Shown piece by piece: positions 7,967 to 16,790 of a DNA stretch of 64,000 nucleotides. Made by a program: the position numbers and the translations under genes. The notes beneath the pieces are model-generated. The model saw only the letters and a program-made list of their open reading frames with translations, did not search any database and was not told the DNA's origin. The DNA is from Georgenia sp. EYE_87 (GTDB lineage Bacteria > Actinomycetota > Actinomycetes > Actinomycetales > Actinomycetaceae): positions 1-64,000 of the forward strand of contig NZ_JAHXNL010000010.1 in assembly GCF_023148685.1 (NCBI RefSeq), in the 5' to 3' direction. The first letter of the stretch is position 1, and every line of letters starts with the position of its first letter.

Positions 7967-9621
7967 AGCGGGATGTTCCCGTGCTTCTTGGCCGGCAGCG
8001 ACGCGCGCTTGGTCCGCAGCGCGCGCAGCGCCCGCACCACCTGGACCCGCGTCTCGGCCGGGGCGATGACGCCGTCGACGTAGCCTCGCTCGGCCGCCTC
8101 CCACGGGTTCACGAGCGCCTCCTCGTACTCGGCGACGAGCCGGGCCCGCTCGGCCTCGACGTCGCCGCCCTGCTCGGCGACCTTCTTCAGCGCGCCGCGC
8201 TGGAGGATGTTCACCGCGCCTCCCGAGCCCATCACCGCGATCTGCGCCGTCGGCCAGGCGAGGTTGACGTCCGCGCCCAGCTTCTTGGAGCCCATGACGA
8301 TGTAGGCGCCGCCGTAGGCCTTGCGGGTGATGAGCGTGACGAGGGGGACGGTCGCCTCGGCGTACGCGTAGATGAGCTTCGCGCCGCGGCGGATGATGCC
8401 GTTCCACTCCTGGTCGGTGCCCGGCAGGAAACCGGGGACGTCCACGAACGTCAGCACGGGAAGGTTGAACGCGTCGCAGGTGCGCACGAACCGGGCTGCC
8501 TTCTCCGAGGCGTTGATGTCCAGCGTCCCGGCCATCTGCAGCGGCTGGTTCGCCACGATGCCCACCGGTCGGCCCTCGACGTGCCCGAACGCGGTGATCA
8601 TGTTCTGCGCGAACCCGGGCTGGACCTCCAGCAGCTCGCCGTCGTCGACGACGTGCTCGATCACGGTGCGCATGTCGTAGGGCTGGTTGTCCGAGTCGGG
8701 CACGAGGGTGTCGAGCTCGCGGTCGGCGTCGGAGACCTCGAGCGCGGCGGTCGCCTCGGCGTCGGAGGTGGGCCACGACGGCGGGTCGGAGAGGTTGTTC
8801 GACGGCAGGTAGGACAGGAGGGCACGGACGTAGTCGATCGCGTCGTCCTCGTCGGCCGCCTGGTAGTGGGCGACACCGGAGCGCTGGTTATGGGTGGCCG
8901 CGCCGCCGAGCTCCTCGAAGCCGACCTCCTCGCCCGTGACCGCCTTGATGACGTCCGGCCCGGTGATGAACATGTTCGAGGTGCCCTCGGCCATGACGAT
9001 GAAGTCGGTCAGCGCGGGCGAGTAGACCGCGCCGCCGGCGCTGGGGCCCAGGATCAGGGAGATCTGCGGGATGACGCCCGAGGCCGCGACGTTGCGCCGG
9101 AAGATCTCCGCGAACTGCGTCAGCGCCGCCACGCCCTCCTGGATGCGCGCGCCCCCGCCGTCGGAGATCCCGATGAGCGGCACACCGGTGCGCAGCGCCA
9201 GGTCCATGACCTTGGTGATCTTCTGCCCGTGCATCTCCCCGAGCGACCCGCCGAAGACGGTGAAGTCCTGGGAGTACACGCACACCTGGCGGCCGTCCAC
9301 GGTGCCGAAGCCGGTGACGACGCCGTCGCCCGGGATCCGCTTCTTCTCCAGCCCGAAGTTGGTGGAGTGGTGGGTGGCGAAGGCGTCGAGCTCGGTGAAC
9401 GAGCCGGGGTCGAGCAGCGCCTCGAGACGCTCGCGGGCGGACTTCTTGCCGCGCTTGCCCTGCTTCTCGACGGCGACGGCCGCCGGGGCGGTGATCCCGC
9501 GCTCGGTCCGGGCGGCGAGATCCGCCAGCTTCTCGGCCGTCGTCGACGTCGGCGCAGGAGGGGACGTTGCCGTGGAGGGCTGGTCGGCTGCCGCCCCGCG
9601 GGCGGTGGTCGCTTCGGTCAC
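7963..9621 (-). CDS. pccB: acyl-CoA carboxylase carboxyltransferase (beta) subunit
   Basis: A 552-aa carboxyltransferase that moves CO2 from carboxybiotin to acetyl- or propionyl-CoA. The N-terminal half contains [28 protein letters not shown] and [17 protein letters not shown], forming the acyl-CoA oxyanion site; the C-terminal half has [13 protein letters not shown] and [14 protein letters not shown], typical of PccB/AccD5. Length matches the family. I chose GTG 9621 because TACGCT ends 7 nt upstream. It is coupled to accE downstream and divergent from birA, which would biotinylate the alpha subunit; that alpha subunit is not in this window. Substrate preference cannot be read with certainty. 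Confidence 0.93.
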   Translation of the reverse strand: MTEATTARGAAADQPSTATSPPAPTSTTAEKLADLAARTERGITAPAAVAVEKQGKRGKKSARERLEALLDPGSFTELDAFATHHSTNFGLEKKRIPGDGVVTGFGTVDGRQVCVYSQDFTVFGGSLGEMHGQKITKVMDLALRTGVPLIGISDGGGARIQEGVAALTQFAEIFRRNVAASGVIPQISLILGPSAGGAVYSPALTDFIVMAEGTSNMFITGPDVIKAVTGEEVGFEELGGAATHNQRSGVAHYQAADEDDAIDYVRALLSYLPSNNLSDPPSWPTSDAEATAALEVSDADRELDTLVPDSDNQPYDMRTVIEHVVDDGELLEVQPGFAQNMITAFGHVEGRPVGIVANQPLQMAGTLDINASEKAARFVRTCDAFNLPVLTFVDVPGFLPGTDQEWNGIIRRGAKLIYAYAEATVPLVTLITRKAYGGAYIVMGSKKLGADVNLAWPTAQIAVMGSGGAVNILQRGALKKVAEQGGDVEAERARLVAEYEEALVNPWEAAERGYVDGVIAPAETRVQVVRALRALRTKRASLPAKKHGNIPL

Positions 9622-9628
9622 TCTCGAC

Positions 9629-9634
9629 AGCGTA
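9629..9634 (-). promoter_or_regulatory. leaderless -10 box for pccB-accE
   Basis: TACGCT on the minus strand ends 7 nt before GTG 9621. It sets the translation start within a longer open frame that extends to 9774. Confidence 0.5.
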
Positions 9635-9818
9635 GTTGTCACTTTCCCACGGCCCGTGCACGGAGAGCGGTGATTCCCGGCATGTCCAGTTGTGCAGGTC
9701 CCACAAGAGCGGAGCGCAGGTGAGGAGGCGCCCGAGCACCAGGGACGTGGCCCTGAGGCGCTTCGGTGCGTCACATGCCTCGCGAATGCGCCGGCGTGTC
9801 ACCGATAAGTGCTGCTGC

Positions 9819-9852
9819 GCAGATGAAGTCGTCCCGGACCGACTTCATCTGC
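9819..9852. repeat. perfect 13-bp inverted repeat between pccB and birA
   Basis: GCAGATGAAGTCG at 9819-9831 and its exact complement at 9840-9852 flank an 8-nt loop. The hairpin lies in the divergent intergenic region, about 190 bp from the pccB start and 120 bp before birA, so it is not an obvious end-of-gene terminator. It could be an operator or a mobile repeat. Confidence 0.7.
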
Positions 9853-9872
9853 TGAGGACCACTTCGGCAGTC

Positions 9873-9960
9873 GGTGGTTTGTCGCGCCAAGGGCACCGGG
9901 TGGGTGGTTGTCGCGCCAAGGGCACCGGGTGGGTGGTTGTCGCACCGGCGGCACGGGGTG
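9873..9960 (+). repeat. 29-bp tandem repeat abutting birA
   Basis: Three head-to-tail copies begin GGTGGTT(T)GTCGC and end CGGGTG or GGGGTG: 9873-9902, 9903-9931 and 9932-9960. The first two differ by one inserted T; the third has several changes. A partial fourth follows into the birA leader. With the inverted repeat at 9819-9852 they fill most of the 352-bp pccB-birA spacer, in which I see no gene. Confidence 0.75.
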
Positions 9961-9973
9961 GTTGGCTTGTGCC

Positions 9974-10849
9974 GTGACCCACGACTCCCCGTTCGCCCGC
10001 GTGGTCCGCGTGCCGCGCACCGGTTCCACCAACGACGACCTGCGCGCCGCCGCCGCTGCCGACCCCGACTCCTGGCCGCACCTGTCGGTGCTCGTCGCGG
10101 ACCACCAGGACGCCGGCAAGGGGCGCGCCGGCCGCACCTGGGTGACCCCGCCGGGCAGCGCGCTGACCGCCTCGGTCCTCCTGCGCACGGAGGTGCCCCG
10201 GGAGCGCCTCGGCTGGGTGCCGCTGCTGGCCGGTCTGGCGGTGCAGCGTGCGTGCGAGCGCCTGCTCGCGGGAGTGGCCGCGGCCGGCGGGGCCGCGGGC
10301 AGCGCCGGGGCGGCCGCCGTCGGGGACACGAGCGGCCCCCGGACGGGCGTGAAGTGGCCCAACGACGTCCTGGCCCTGGGCGTCGGCACGGCAGACGTCG
10401 AACGCTGGGGCCGGGACCGCAAGCTCGCCGGGATCCTCGCGGAGGTGCTGCCCGGCGGCCGCGGGAGCATCGTCGTGCTCGGGATCGGCCTCAACGTGGC
10501 CCAGGCGGAGCTGCCGGTGCCGTGGGCGACGTCGCTGCGGCTGCTCGGCGCCGACGTCGATCCCGCCGGGGCGCTCGACGCGGTCGGGGCGGAGCTGGTC
10601 CCGTTGCTGGACGGGTGGCTGGCGGCCGGCGGGGACGCCGACGTCTCGGGGGTGCGTGACCGGGTGCGGCAGGTCTGCGTGACCCTCGGGCGCCGGGTGC
10701 GCGCCGAGCAGCCCGGCGGCGGGGGCCCGGAGGGGCGGGCGGTCGACCTCGACGCCGACGGCCGGCTGCTCGTCGACACCGGTGCCGGGGTCGAGGCGGT
10801 GGCCGCGGGGGACGTCTGGCACGTCCGGACCGAGCCGGCGGCGGACTAG
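9974..10849 (+). CDS. birA: biotin--[acetyl-CoA-carboxylase] ligase
   Basis: A 291-aa single-function biotin protein ligase. It has the biotinoyl-AMP loop as GKGRAGRTWVTPPG near residues 46-60, the core KWPNDV near 124, and a C-terminal SH3-like segment. The N-terminal DNA-binding domain of the E. coli repressor type is missing, so it should not act as its own repressor. Ala/Gly-rich inserts before KWPNDV are probably loops. The enzyme activates biotin with ATP and attaches it to the carboxylase carrier subunit, which fits its position divergent from pccB-accE. GTG 9974 was chosen because the catalytic domain starts immediately after it. Confidence 0.92.
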   Translation: MTHDSPFARVVRVPRTGSTNDDLRAAAAADPDSWPHLSVLVADHQDAGKGRAGRTWVTPPGSALTASVLLRTEVPRERLGWVPLLAGLAVQRACERLLAGVAAAGGAAGSAGAAAVGDTSGPRTGVKWPNDVLALGVGTADVERWGRDRKLAGILAEVLPGGRGSIVVLGIGLNVAQAELPVPWATSLRLLGADVDPAGALDAVGAELVPLLDGWLAAGGDADVSGVRDRVRQVCVTLGRRVRAEQPGGGGPEGRAVDLDADGRLLVDTGAGVEAVAAGDVWHVRTEPAAD

Positions 10850-10852
10850 GCT
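10847..10852 (+). promoter_or_regulatory. -10 box overlapping the birA stop codon
   Basis: TAGGCT starts with the TAG stop of birA and ends 6 nt before the GTG of the cyclase gene at 10859. One triplet therefore appears to serve as stop codon and promoter element. Confidence 0.5.
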
Positions 10853-10858
10853 CGAAGG

Positions 10859-11989
10859 GTGAGCGAGGACACGCGGGGTGTCGCCCCCGGCGCCGAGGGG
10901 GTCGACCAGCTCCCGGACGGCGAGCTGGGCGTCCCCGACGTGCCGCGCCGGGACGACATCGGGGAGGCGTCCGGCGGCGAGACGTACTCGTCGACCGTGC
11001 GGGCCTCGGTGGAGCAGATCCTGGGCGGGTCGGAGCGCTACACCATCGTCGAGCTCGCACAGCTGGCCGGGGTGGGCGTCGACTTCGCCCGCACGTTCTG
11101 GAAGGCGATGGGCTTCCCGAACGTCACCGACGACGCCGTGCTGTTCGGCGACAGCGACGTCAACGCGCTGCGCGTCATGGGGCAGCTCATCACCGACGGC
11201 CGCATCGACACCAGCACGGCGATCTCCCTGCTGCGCGCGCAGTCCCACACCACCGACCGCCTCGTCCTGTGGCAGACCGAGGCGCTCGCCGAGGGCGCCA
11301 CCCGCAGCATGAGCCTCGACGACGTCTCGGCCCGGCTCGTGGTGCTCGACCGGCTGCCCGGCATCGTCGACGTGCTGCAGTCCCAGCTCAACTACTCCTG
11401 GCGCCGCCAGCTCGCGGCGCTCATGGTGCGCACCGAGGCGGAGGTGGCGGACAGCCGCCGCCCGGACCTGGACCCGTTCCGCATGCCGCTGCAGCGCGCG
11501 GTGGGGTTCATCGACATGGTCGCGTACACCCGCCGCTCCACCGAGCTCGGGTCCCGGGCGCTCGCGGACCTCGTGCAGACCTTCGAGTACACCTCCCGCG
11601 ACGTCATCACCACGCACGGCGCCCGCGTGGTCAAGACCATCGGCGACGCGATCCTCTACGTCGCCGACGACCTGCCCACCGGGGCCGAGGTCACCGTCGA
11701 CCTGCTCAACGCCCTGCAGGCCAGGGAGAACATGCTGCCGGTGCGCGCCTCGGTGGTGTGGGGCGGGGTCATCTCCCGCAACGGCGACGTCTTCGGCCCC
11801 ACCGTCAACCTCGCCTCCCGCCTGGTGGACGTCGCCCCGGCGGGCACGATCCTCATGGACCGCTCGACGGCGGACACCTTCGCCACGCTCCCGGCGGCGG
11901 CGCGGTACACCATGGTCCCGCGGGCGGTCGCCGAGCTCCAGGGGCTCGGCGAGGTCACCCCCATCGAGCTTCGCCGCCGCCCGGGCTGA
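10859..11989 (+). CDS. class III adenylate/guanylate cyclase
   Basis: A 376-aa cytoplasmic cyclase. Residues about 40-190 form a helical regulatory domain (YTIVELAQLAGVGVDFARTF) resembling the autoinhibitory domain of mycobacterial pH-sensing cyclases. Residues 210-375 are the catalytic domain: metal-binding Asp219 in FIDMVAYT and Asp263 in KTIGDAILY, and transition-state residues Asn317 and Arg321 in VNLASRL. Lys259 suits adenine recognition, so cAMP is the likely product. The start 10 nt after the birA stop is supported by the TAGGCT box. What the regulatory domain senses cannot be read. Confidence 0.88.
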   Translation: MSEDTRGVAPGAEGVDQLPDGELGVPDVPRRDDIGEASGGETYSSTVRASVEQILGGSERYTIVELAQLAGVGVDFARTFWKAMGFPNVTDDAVLFGDSDVNALRVMGQLITDGRIDTSTAISLLRAQSHTTDRLVLWQTEALAEGATRSMSLDDVSARLVVLDRLPGIVDVLQSQLNYSWRRQLAALMVRTEAEVADSRRPDLDPFRMPLQRAVGFIDMVAYTRRSTELGSRALADLVQTFEYTSRDVITTHGARVVKTIGDAILYVADDLPTGAEVTVDLLNALQARENMLPVRASVVWGGVISRNGDVFGPTVNLASRLVDVAPAGTILMDRSTADTFATLPAAARYTMVPRAVAELQGLGEVTPIELRRRPG

Positions 11990-12005
11990 CGGCTGCCGAG
12001 CCGTC
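11988..12005 (+). terminator. short hairpin at the end of the cyclase gene
   Basis: GACGGCT (11988-11994) pairs perfectly with AGCCGTC (11999-12005) around a 4-nt loop, starting inside the stop codon. There is no T-run, so efficiency is uncertain. Confidence 0.35.
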
Positions 12006-12093
12006 CCCAGGACCGAGGTCCCGCAACATCCGCACCGGAGTGGTGCCGTGGAGACCCTCCGACATGCGTCGTCGTCCCAGGGGTGAGGGTTAC

Positions 12094-12124
12094 TTGACCT
12101 GTTCTTGGGATTTGGGCCTACGAT
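12094..12124 (+). promoter_or_regulatory. promoter of the two-component operon
   Basis: TTGACC (12094-12099) and TACGAT (12119-12124) are 19 nt apart. The -10 box ends 6 nt before GTG 12131, giving a leaderless transcript. This is among the best -35/-10 pairs in the window. Confidence 0.6.
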
Positions 12125-12130
12125 GACGCC

Positions 12131-12817
<687 letters not shown>

Positions 12818-12822
12818 TCGCC

Positions 12823-14145
12823 GTGCGCCGTCGCGCCATCCAGATGATCGTGGTCGCGGTGACGGTCGCCGTGCTCATCCTGGGTGTGCCGATGGCGGTC
12901 TTCGGCGGCATCTTCGTGTGGGAGGCCGAGCGGGCCACCCTCGACCTGCGCGTCTCCTCGCTCGGGCGCTCCGTCGAGCGGCGCATCAACGTCGGCGAGG
13001 AGCTCGACGACGCGATGCTCGAGCCGTGGGTCGGCGGCAACGTCCAGCACGAGGCCGCCATCCTGGTGCGCGGGCCCGAGGGGGGAGAGTTCCGCGCCGG
13101 CCCAGCGCTGGAGGGGAAGGTGCTCCGCTCCCTGCAGATCACCCCCTCGGGGGCGACGATCCGCATGGACATCGACGCCTCGGACGTGCAGTGGCAGGTG
13201 GCGAGGGTCGTCGCGCTGATCGTCGCGGGCGCCGTCGCGGCGCTGGCGGTGGGGGTGGTCGTCGCCCGGCGCCAGGCGCGCAAGCTCTCCGCGCCGCTCA
13301 TCTACCTCGCAGCCTCCGCCGAGCAGATCGGCTCAGGGCAGGTGCGCCCGCGCATGAAGCCCTCCGGGATCGAGGAGATCGACCTCGTGGCGGCGGAGCT
13401 CGCCCGCACGTCGGACCGTATGGCGGGCCGCCTCGCCGCCGAGCGCCAGTTCGCCGCCGACGCGTCCCACCAGCTGCGCACCCCACTGACGGCGCTGTCG
13501 ATGCGGCTGGAGGAGATCCTCACCGTGTCGGACCAGGAGGAGGTGCGCGAGGAGGCCCGGGTGTCCCTCGAGCAGCTCGAGCGGCTGACCGGTGTGGTGG
13601 AGGACCTGCTGAAGAGCTCCCGGTCCTCCTCGGGCGGGACCACGGAGGCGGTGCACCTCGACGAGGTGTTCGCCCAGCAGGAGGAGGAGTGGGCCGCCAG
13701 CTTCGAGCGGGCGGGCCGCAAGCTCGTCCTCGACGACGCCGCCGGGGTGGCCGTCCTCGCCTCGCCCGGCTCGCTCGCCCAGGTGCTGGCCACGCTGATC
13801 GAGAACTCGCTCAAGTACGGCGACGGGACGACGACGGTGCGCACGCGCGCCTCCGGCAAGGGCACCGGGGTGTTCATCGACGTCGCCGACGAGGGCCAGG
13901 GCGTGAGCGACGAGCTGGCCCCGGACATCTTCACCAAGCACGTCTCCGGCGGCTCGGGCACGGGACTCGGCCTCGCGCTCGCCAAGAGCCTGGTCGCCGC
14001 CGACGGCGGCCGGCTCGAGCTCAGCCAGCGGCGCCCGCCGGTGTTCACGGTCTTCCTCAACGCCCTGCCGAGGACCCTCGACCCCGACGTCGTCCTGCCG
14101 CAGGGGGCGCTGGTGACCGTGGGGCGGCGCCGCCGGCGGCGGTGA
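12823..14145 (+). CDS. sensor histidine kinase, HAMP type
   Basis: A 440-aa membrane kinase. Transmembrane helix 1 is about residues 9-30, a roughly 100-residue extracellular sensor follows, helix 2 is about 127-149, and then come HAMP and HisKA. His216 in ASHQLRTPLTAL is the phospho-site. The ATPase domain has the N-box around Asn328 (ENSLKYGDG) and G-boxes including GSGTGLGLALAKSL. It starts with GTG five bases after the response regulator stop, so the pair is one operon. The sensor region has no domain I recognise, so the signal is unknown. Confidence 0.92.
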   Translation: MRRRAIQMIVVAVTVAVLILGVPMAVFGGIFVWEAERATLDLRVSSLGRSVERRINVGEELDDAMLEPWVGGNVQHEAAILVRGPEGGEFRAGPALEGKVLRSLQITPSGATIRMDIDASDVQWQVARVVALIVAGAVAALAVGVVVARRQARKLSAPLIYLAASAEQIGSGQVRPRMKPSGIEEIDLVAAELARTSDRMAGRLAAERQFAADASHQLRTPLTALSMRLEEILTVSDQEEVREEARVSLEQLERLTGVVEDLLKSSRSSSGGTTEAVHLDEVFAQQEEEWAASFERAGRKLVLDDAAGVAVLASPGSLAQVLATLIENSLKYGDGTTTVRTRASGKGTGVFIDVADEGQGVSDELAPDIFTKHVSGGSGTGLGLALAKSLVAADGGRLELSQRRPPVFTVFLNALPRTLDPDVVLPQGALVTVGRRRRRR

Positions 14146-14183
14146 GCCGCACGGTCGGTGAGACGCCTTCCTGACTGATCGGG

Positions 14184-16559
14184 CTACGGGACTCGGCGCA
14201 CACCCAGAGTGTCGCTCCTGTCGCCGTTCCAGTCGCCGACGTAGATCTCGTCGTCGGCGCGGCCGTAGACGAGGACGAGATCGGCCTTGCCGCCGGCAAT
14301 GGTGTCTTTGACGTGGTACTCGGAACCGCGGCGGACGGCGAGGGTGTCCTTGCGATCTCCGTTCCAGTCGCCGGCGAGGACGGTGTCCTCCGGGCGGCCG
14401 TAAACGACTACCTGGTCGGCCTTGCCGCCGGTGATGGTGTTCTTGATGTGGTACTCGGAGCCGCGGCGGACGGCGAGGGTGTCCTTGCGATCTCCGTTCC
14501 AGTCGCCGGCGAGGACCTGGTCGCCCGAGCGGCCGTAGACGACGACCTGGTCGGCGGGCCCGGAGGTCATGGAGTTGCGCACGTGGTACTGGGCGCCGCG
14601 GCGCACCGTGAAGGTGTCTTTCCCGTCGCCGTTCCAGTCGCCGACGAGGACGGTGTCGCCGGGGCGGCCGTAGGCCACTACCTGGTCCGCCGCGCCGCCA
14701 CCGAGGGCGTTCTTGATGTAGAAGAGGTTTCCCCGGCGCAGAGCGATGGTGTCCTTGTTGTCGCCGTTCCAGTCGCCGACGAAGACCTGGTCGGTCACCC
14801 TGCCGTACTGGAAGACGTGGTTGGCCCTGGTGGTCCACGCGTCGTTGAGGAAGAACCCGTAGCGCTGCTCGGTCGGAGCCGGCTTCGGGGCGGCGGGGTC
14901 TGTCGGCCCCGCCGGGTCGGTGGGTTCGTCCGGGTCGGGGGGGTCGGTCGGCTCCGTCGGGGGCGGCTCCTGGGGGGCCGGACTGCCGTCACCGGTCAGG
15001 AGGGCGGAGTGGACCTCGTACTCCACGTCCGCGGCGAGGATCATGAGGTCCCCGGTCCACCTGTCCTTGGTGCTGGTGGCGTCGTTGAAGCTGCCCGAGA
15101 AGACCTTCTCGGCCGAACCGAAGTCGATGCTGCCGGTCGAGCTCTCGCGCACGAGGATGTCGTCGTAGTTGATCGCCGACGTGTACACCACGTGCAGCGT
15201 CCTCTCGGCCTCGTTCAGCTGCACGATGCCCCGGGTCCCGCTGCCGGAGACCTCGTAGAACGGGTCCCAGCGTCCGGACGGGCGGCGGACGAGAAGTCCG
15301 AGATCGGGATGTGACGAGTCGTTGAAGGAGGTCTTGACCACCGCGTACAGCGTGCCGTCGGACGCCGTGGCGACGTTGATGTGGTCGTCCGCGAAGCCGG
15401 AACCGTTGCTGGCCGCGTAGGCCGCGCCCGGCAACTCGACGGCCCCCCACGAGCCGGGTGCCGAGCTGTTCGGGTGGAAACGGAAGCCGAAGCGGTCCCT
15501 CCGCTGGTCCGACCACATGACTCCGACACCGCCGGACATCGCGGCGACCACGGCGATGTCGTCCTTGTCGATGCCCGTCTCCAGGGTGACCGGACCCGAG
15601 AACGAGCTGTACGGGAAGCTGCTGTACTGAACCTCGACCGAGTTCTCGGTGTCGTAGGCCAGCCACATCCGGCCCGTGGCGTCGATGTCGATCGTGGCGG
15701 TCTCGCCGCCGCTGCCCAGGTCCACCGAGGTTGCTCCCGACCGCGAGCCCCAGGGCCGGTAGCTGCGCGGCCCGGAGTCATACTGGAGCGAGACGAGCTC
15801 GGTGGACCCGTCGTAGAGCAGCACGTGCACGACGTTGCCGACCGCCTTCACGTCGGCCCGCACCGTGGTGTCGTCGGTCAGGCGATAGACGTTGGTCCAG
15901 CTGCCGCCGTCGTGGCGCCAGACCCAGGTGCCGGAGGACGAGGCCAGCACGGCCCACCAGGTGCCGGCGTACTTCCAGGTCTTGGACTGCGGCTTCTCGC
16001 CGGTCGTGACGGTGGAGGAGATGGTCGCGTCGCCCTCGATGATCGCCGTGGCGGCGAGCTGCTCCGGCGCGGCAGCGCGCGCCCCTGGGGCGCCAGCGCT
16101 CGCGCCGTCGTCGCCGTGCCAGGCCAGGTTCACCAGGCCCGGCTCGTCCGACGGCGCCAGCACCTCGATGGCGTAGACGTCTCCGGCGTCGGCCTCGAAG
16201 GTGACGAGGGAAGTGGCGAGGTCGCCGTCGTCGTCGTTCGAGACCAGCGGGGTCTGACTCTCCACGTCGGCGTGGACCGTCAGGACGGTGTCCATCTCGC
16301 TGCCGTGCGTGTAGAAGCGGTAGGTGCCGGTCGCCGGGGCTATCCAGGCCCACCACAACGACGGGTCGTCACCGGAGTCGGCCGGTGAGGACAGCACCGT
16401 GACCGTGCCCTCGGCACCGGTGATCTCCGGGCCGGGCACAGCACCGCTCCCGGCGGTCGCTGCCGAGGCGCCCGCCGCCGGCAACATCGCCAGCACGACC
16501 GCCCCGGCCAGCAGCGCGGCTGCCCACCTCGCTGGCGGGACCTCTGCGGCTCTCGACAT
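14184..16559 (-). CDS. secreted beta-propeller protein with five C-terminal GDWNGD repeats
   Basis: A 791-aa exported protein. Residues 1-38 are a signal peptide. Residues about 45-150 look like a pre-peptidase C-terminal (PPC-like) beta domain (WWAWIAPATGTYRFYTHG). Residues about 165-520 contain repeated WxxD/BNR-like strands suggesting a propeller. A Pro/Thr/Asp linker leads to the terminal module: cap RYGFFLND, then five repeats of about 45 residues, each with a GDWNGDxxDT metal-binding loop. No catalytic signature is evident. ATG 16559 has AGGGAG 7 nt upstream; the longer open frame to 16748 encodes no signal peptide. The same module ends the next gene and the M23 peptidase at 33163, so surface attachment or glycan binding is a reasonable inference. 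Confidence 0.75.
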   Translation of the reverse strand: MSRAAEVPPARWAAALLAGAVVLAMLPAAGASAATAGSGAVPGPEITGAEGTVTVLSSPADSGDDPSLWWAWIAPATGTYRFYTHGSEMDTVLTVHADVESQTPLVSNDDDGDLATSLVTFEADAGDVYAIEVLAPSDEPGLVNLAWHGDDGASAGAPGARAAAPEQLAATAIIEGDATISSTVTTGEKPQSKTWKYAGTWWAVLASSSGTWVWRHDGGSWTNVYRLTDDTTVRADVKAVGNVVHVLLYDGSTELVSLQYDSGPRSYRPWGSRSGATSVDLGSGGETATIDIDATGRMWLAYDTENSVEVQYSSFPYSSFSGPVTLETGIDKDDIAVVAAMSGGVGVMWSDQRRDRFGFRFHPNSSAPGSWGAVELPGAAYAASNGSGFADDHINVATASDGTLYAVVKTSFNDSSHPDLGLLVRRPSGRWDPFYEVSGSGTRGIVQLNEAERTLHVVYTSAINYDDILVRESSTGSIDFGSAEKVFSGSFNDATSTKDRWTGDLMILAADVEYEVHSALLTGDGSPAPQEPPPTEPTDPPDPDEPTDPAGPTDPAAPKPAPTEQRYGFFLNDAWTTRANHVFQYGRVTDQVFVGDWNGDNKDTIALRRGNLFYIKNALGGGAADQVVAYGRPGDTVLVGDWNGDGKDTFTVRRGAQYHVRNSMTSGPADQVVVYGRSGDQVLAGDWNGDRKDTLAVRRGSEYHIKNTITGGKADQVVVYGRPEDTVLAGDWNGDRKDTLAVRRGSEYHVKDTIAGGKADLVLVYGRADDEIYVGDWNGDRSDTLGVRRVP
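14326..14516 (-). repeat. identical 56-bp blocks inside the repeat module
   Basis: Bases 14326-14381 and 14461-14516 match over all 56 positions at a spacing of 135 bp, exactly 45 codons. They cover the GDWNGDRKDTLAVRRG part of two neighbouring repeats. Perfect DNA identity points to recent duplication or gene conversion. Confidence 0.85.
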
Positions 16560-16737
16560 GGCTTGCTCCCTGACGCTCCGGCTGGCTCGTACGCCGGAAG
16601 GCTGCGAGCTCGCGCGAGAAGATGAAGGGTCCTGATCCGTGGTGCTGCCGAGTATCACAACCGGGTCACGGCGTCGGACTTTTTCGGAGGGTGATTTCCG
16701 GGCGACGAAGGAGGTCACCCTTGTGGGAGGACAGAAG

Positions 16738-16766
16738 GGGACCCGCACCCCATGGGTGCGGGTCCC
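16738..16766 (-). terminator. strong intrinsic terminator after the LamG protein
   Basis: A 13-bp perfect stem, GGGACCCGCACCC with its complement, closes a 3-nt loop 24 bp beyond the TAA at 16791. On the minus strand it is followed by CTTCTGT. It separates the LamG protein from the related secreted protein downstream. Confidence 0.7.
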
Positions 16767-16790
16767 GGCCCTGCTGCGAAGCGCCGCTCC

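Noticed and set aside
5876-9723. Two long plus-strand open frames (735 and 580 codons) opposite the DUF885 and pccB genes
   Set aside because: They translate to Arg/Gly/Val/His-rich low-complexity protein with no domains and lie fully antisense to recognised genes.
14187-14862. Regularly spaced DNA repeats resembling a CRISPR array
   Set aside because: The 135-bp period equals 45 codons of an open frame and encodes the GDWNGD protein repeats; spacers are not unique sequences.
16560-16748. N-terminal extension of the secreted protein at 14184-16559
   Set aside because: It is not signal-peptide-like and lacks a ribosome site, whereas ATG 16559 has both a ribosome site and a signal peptide.
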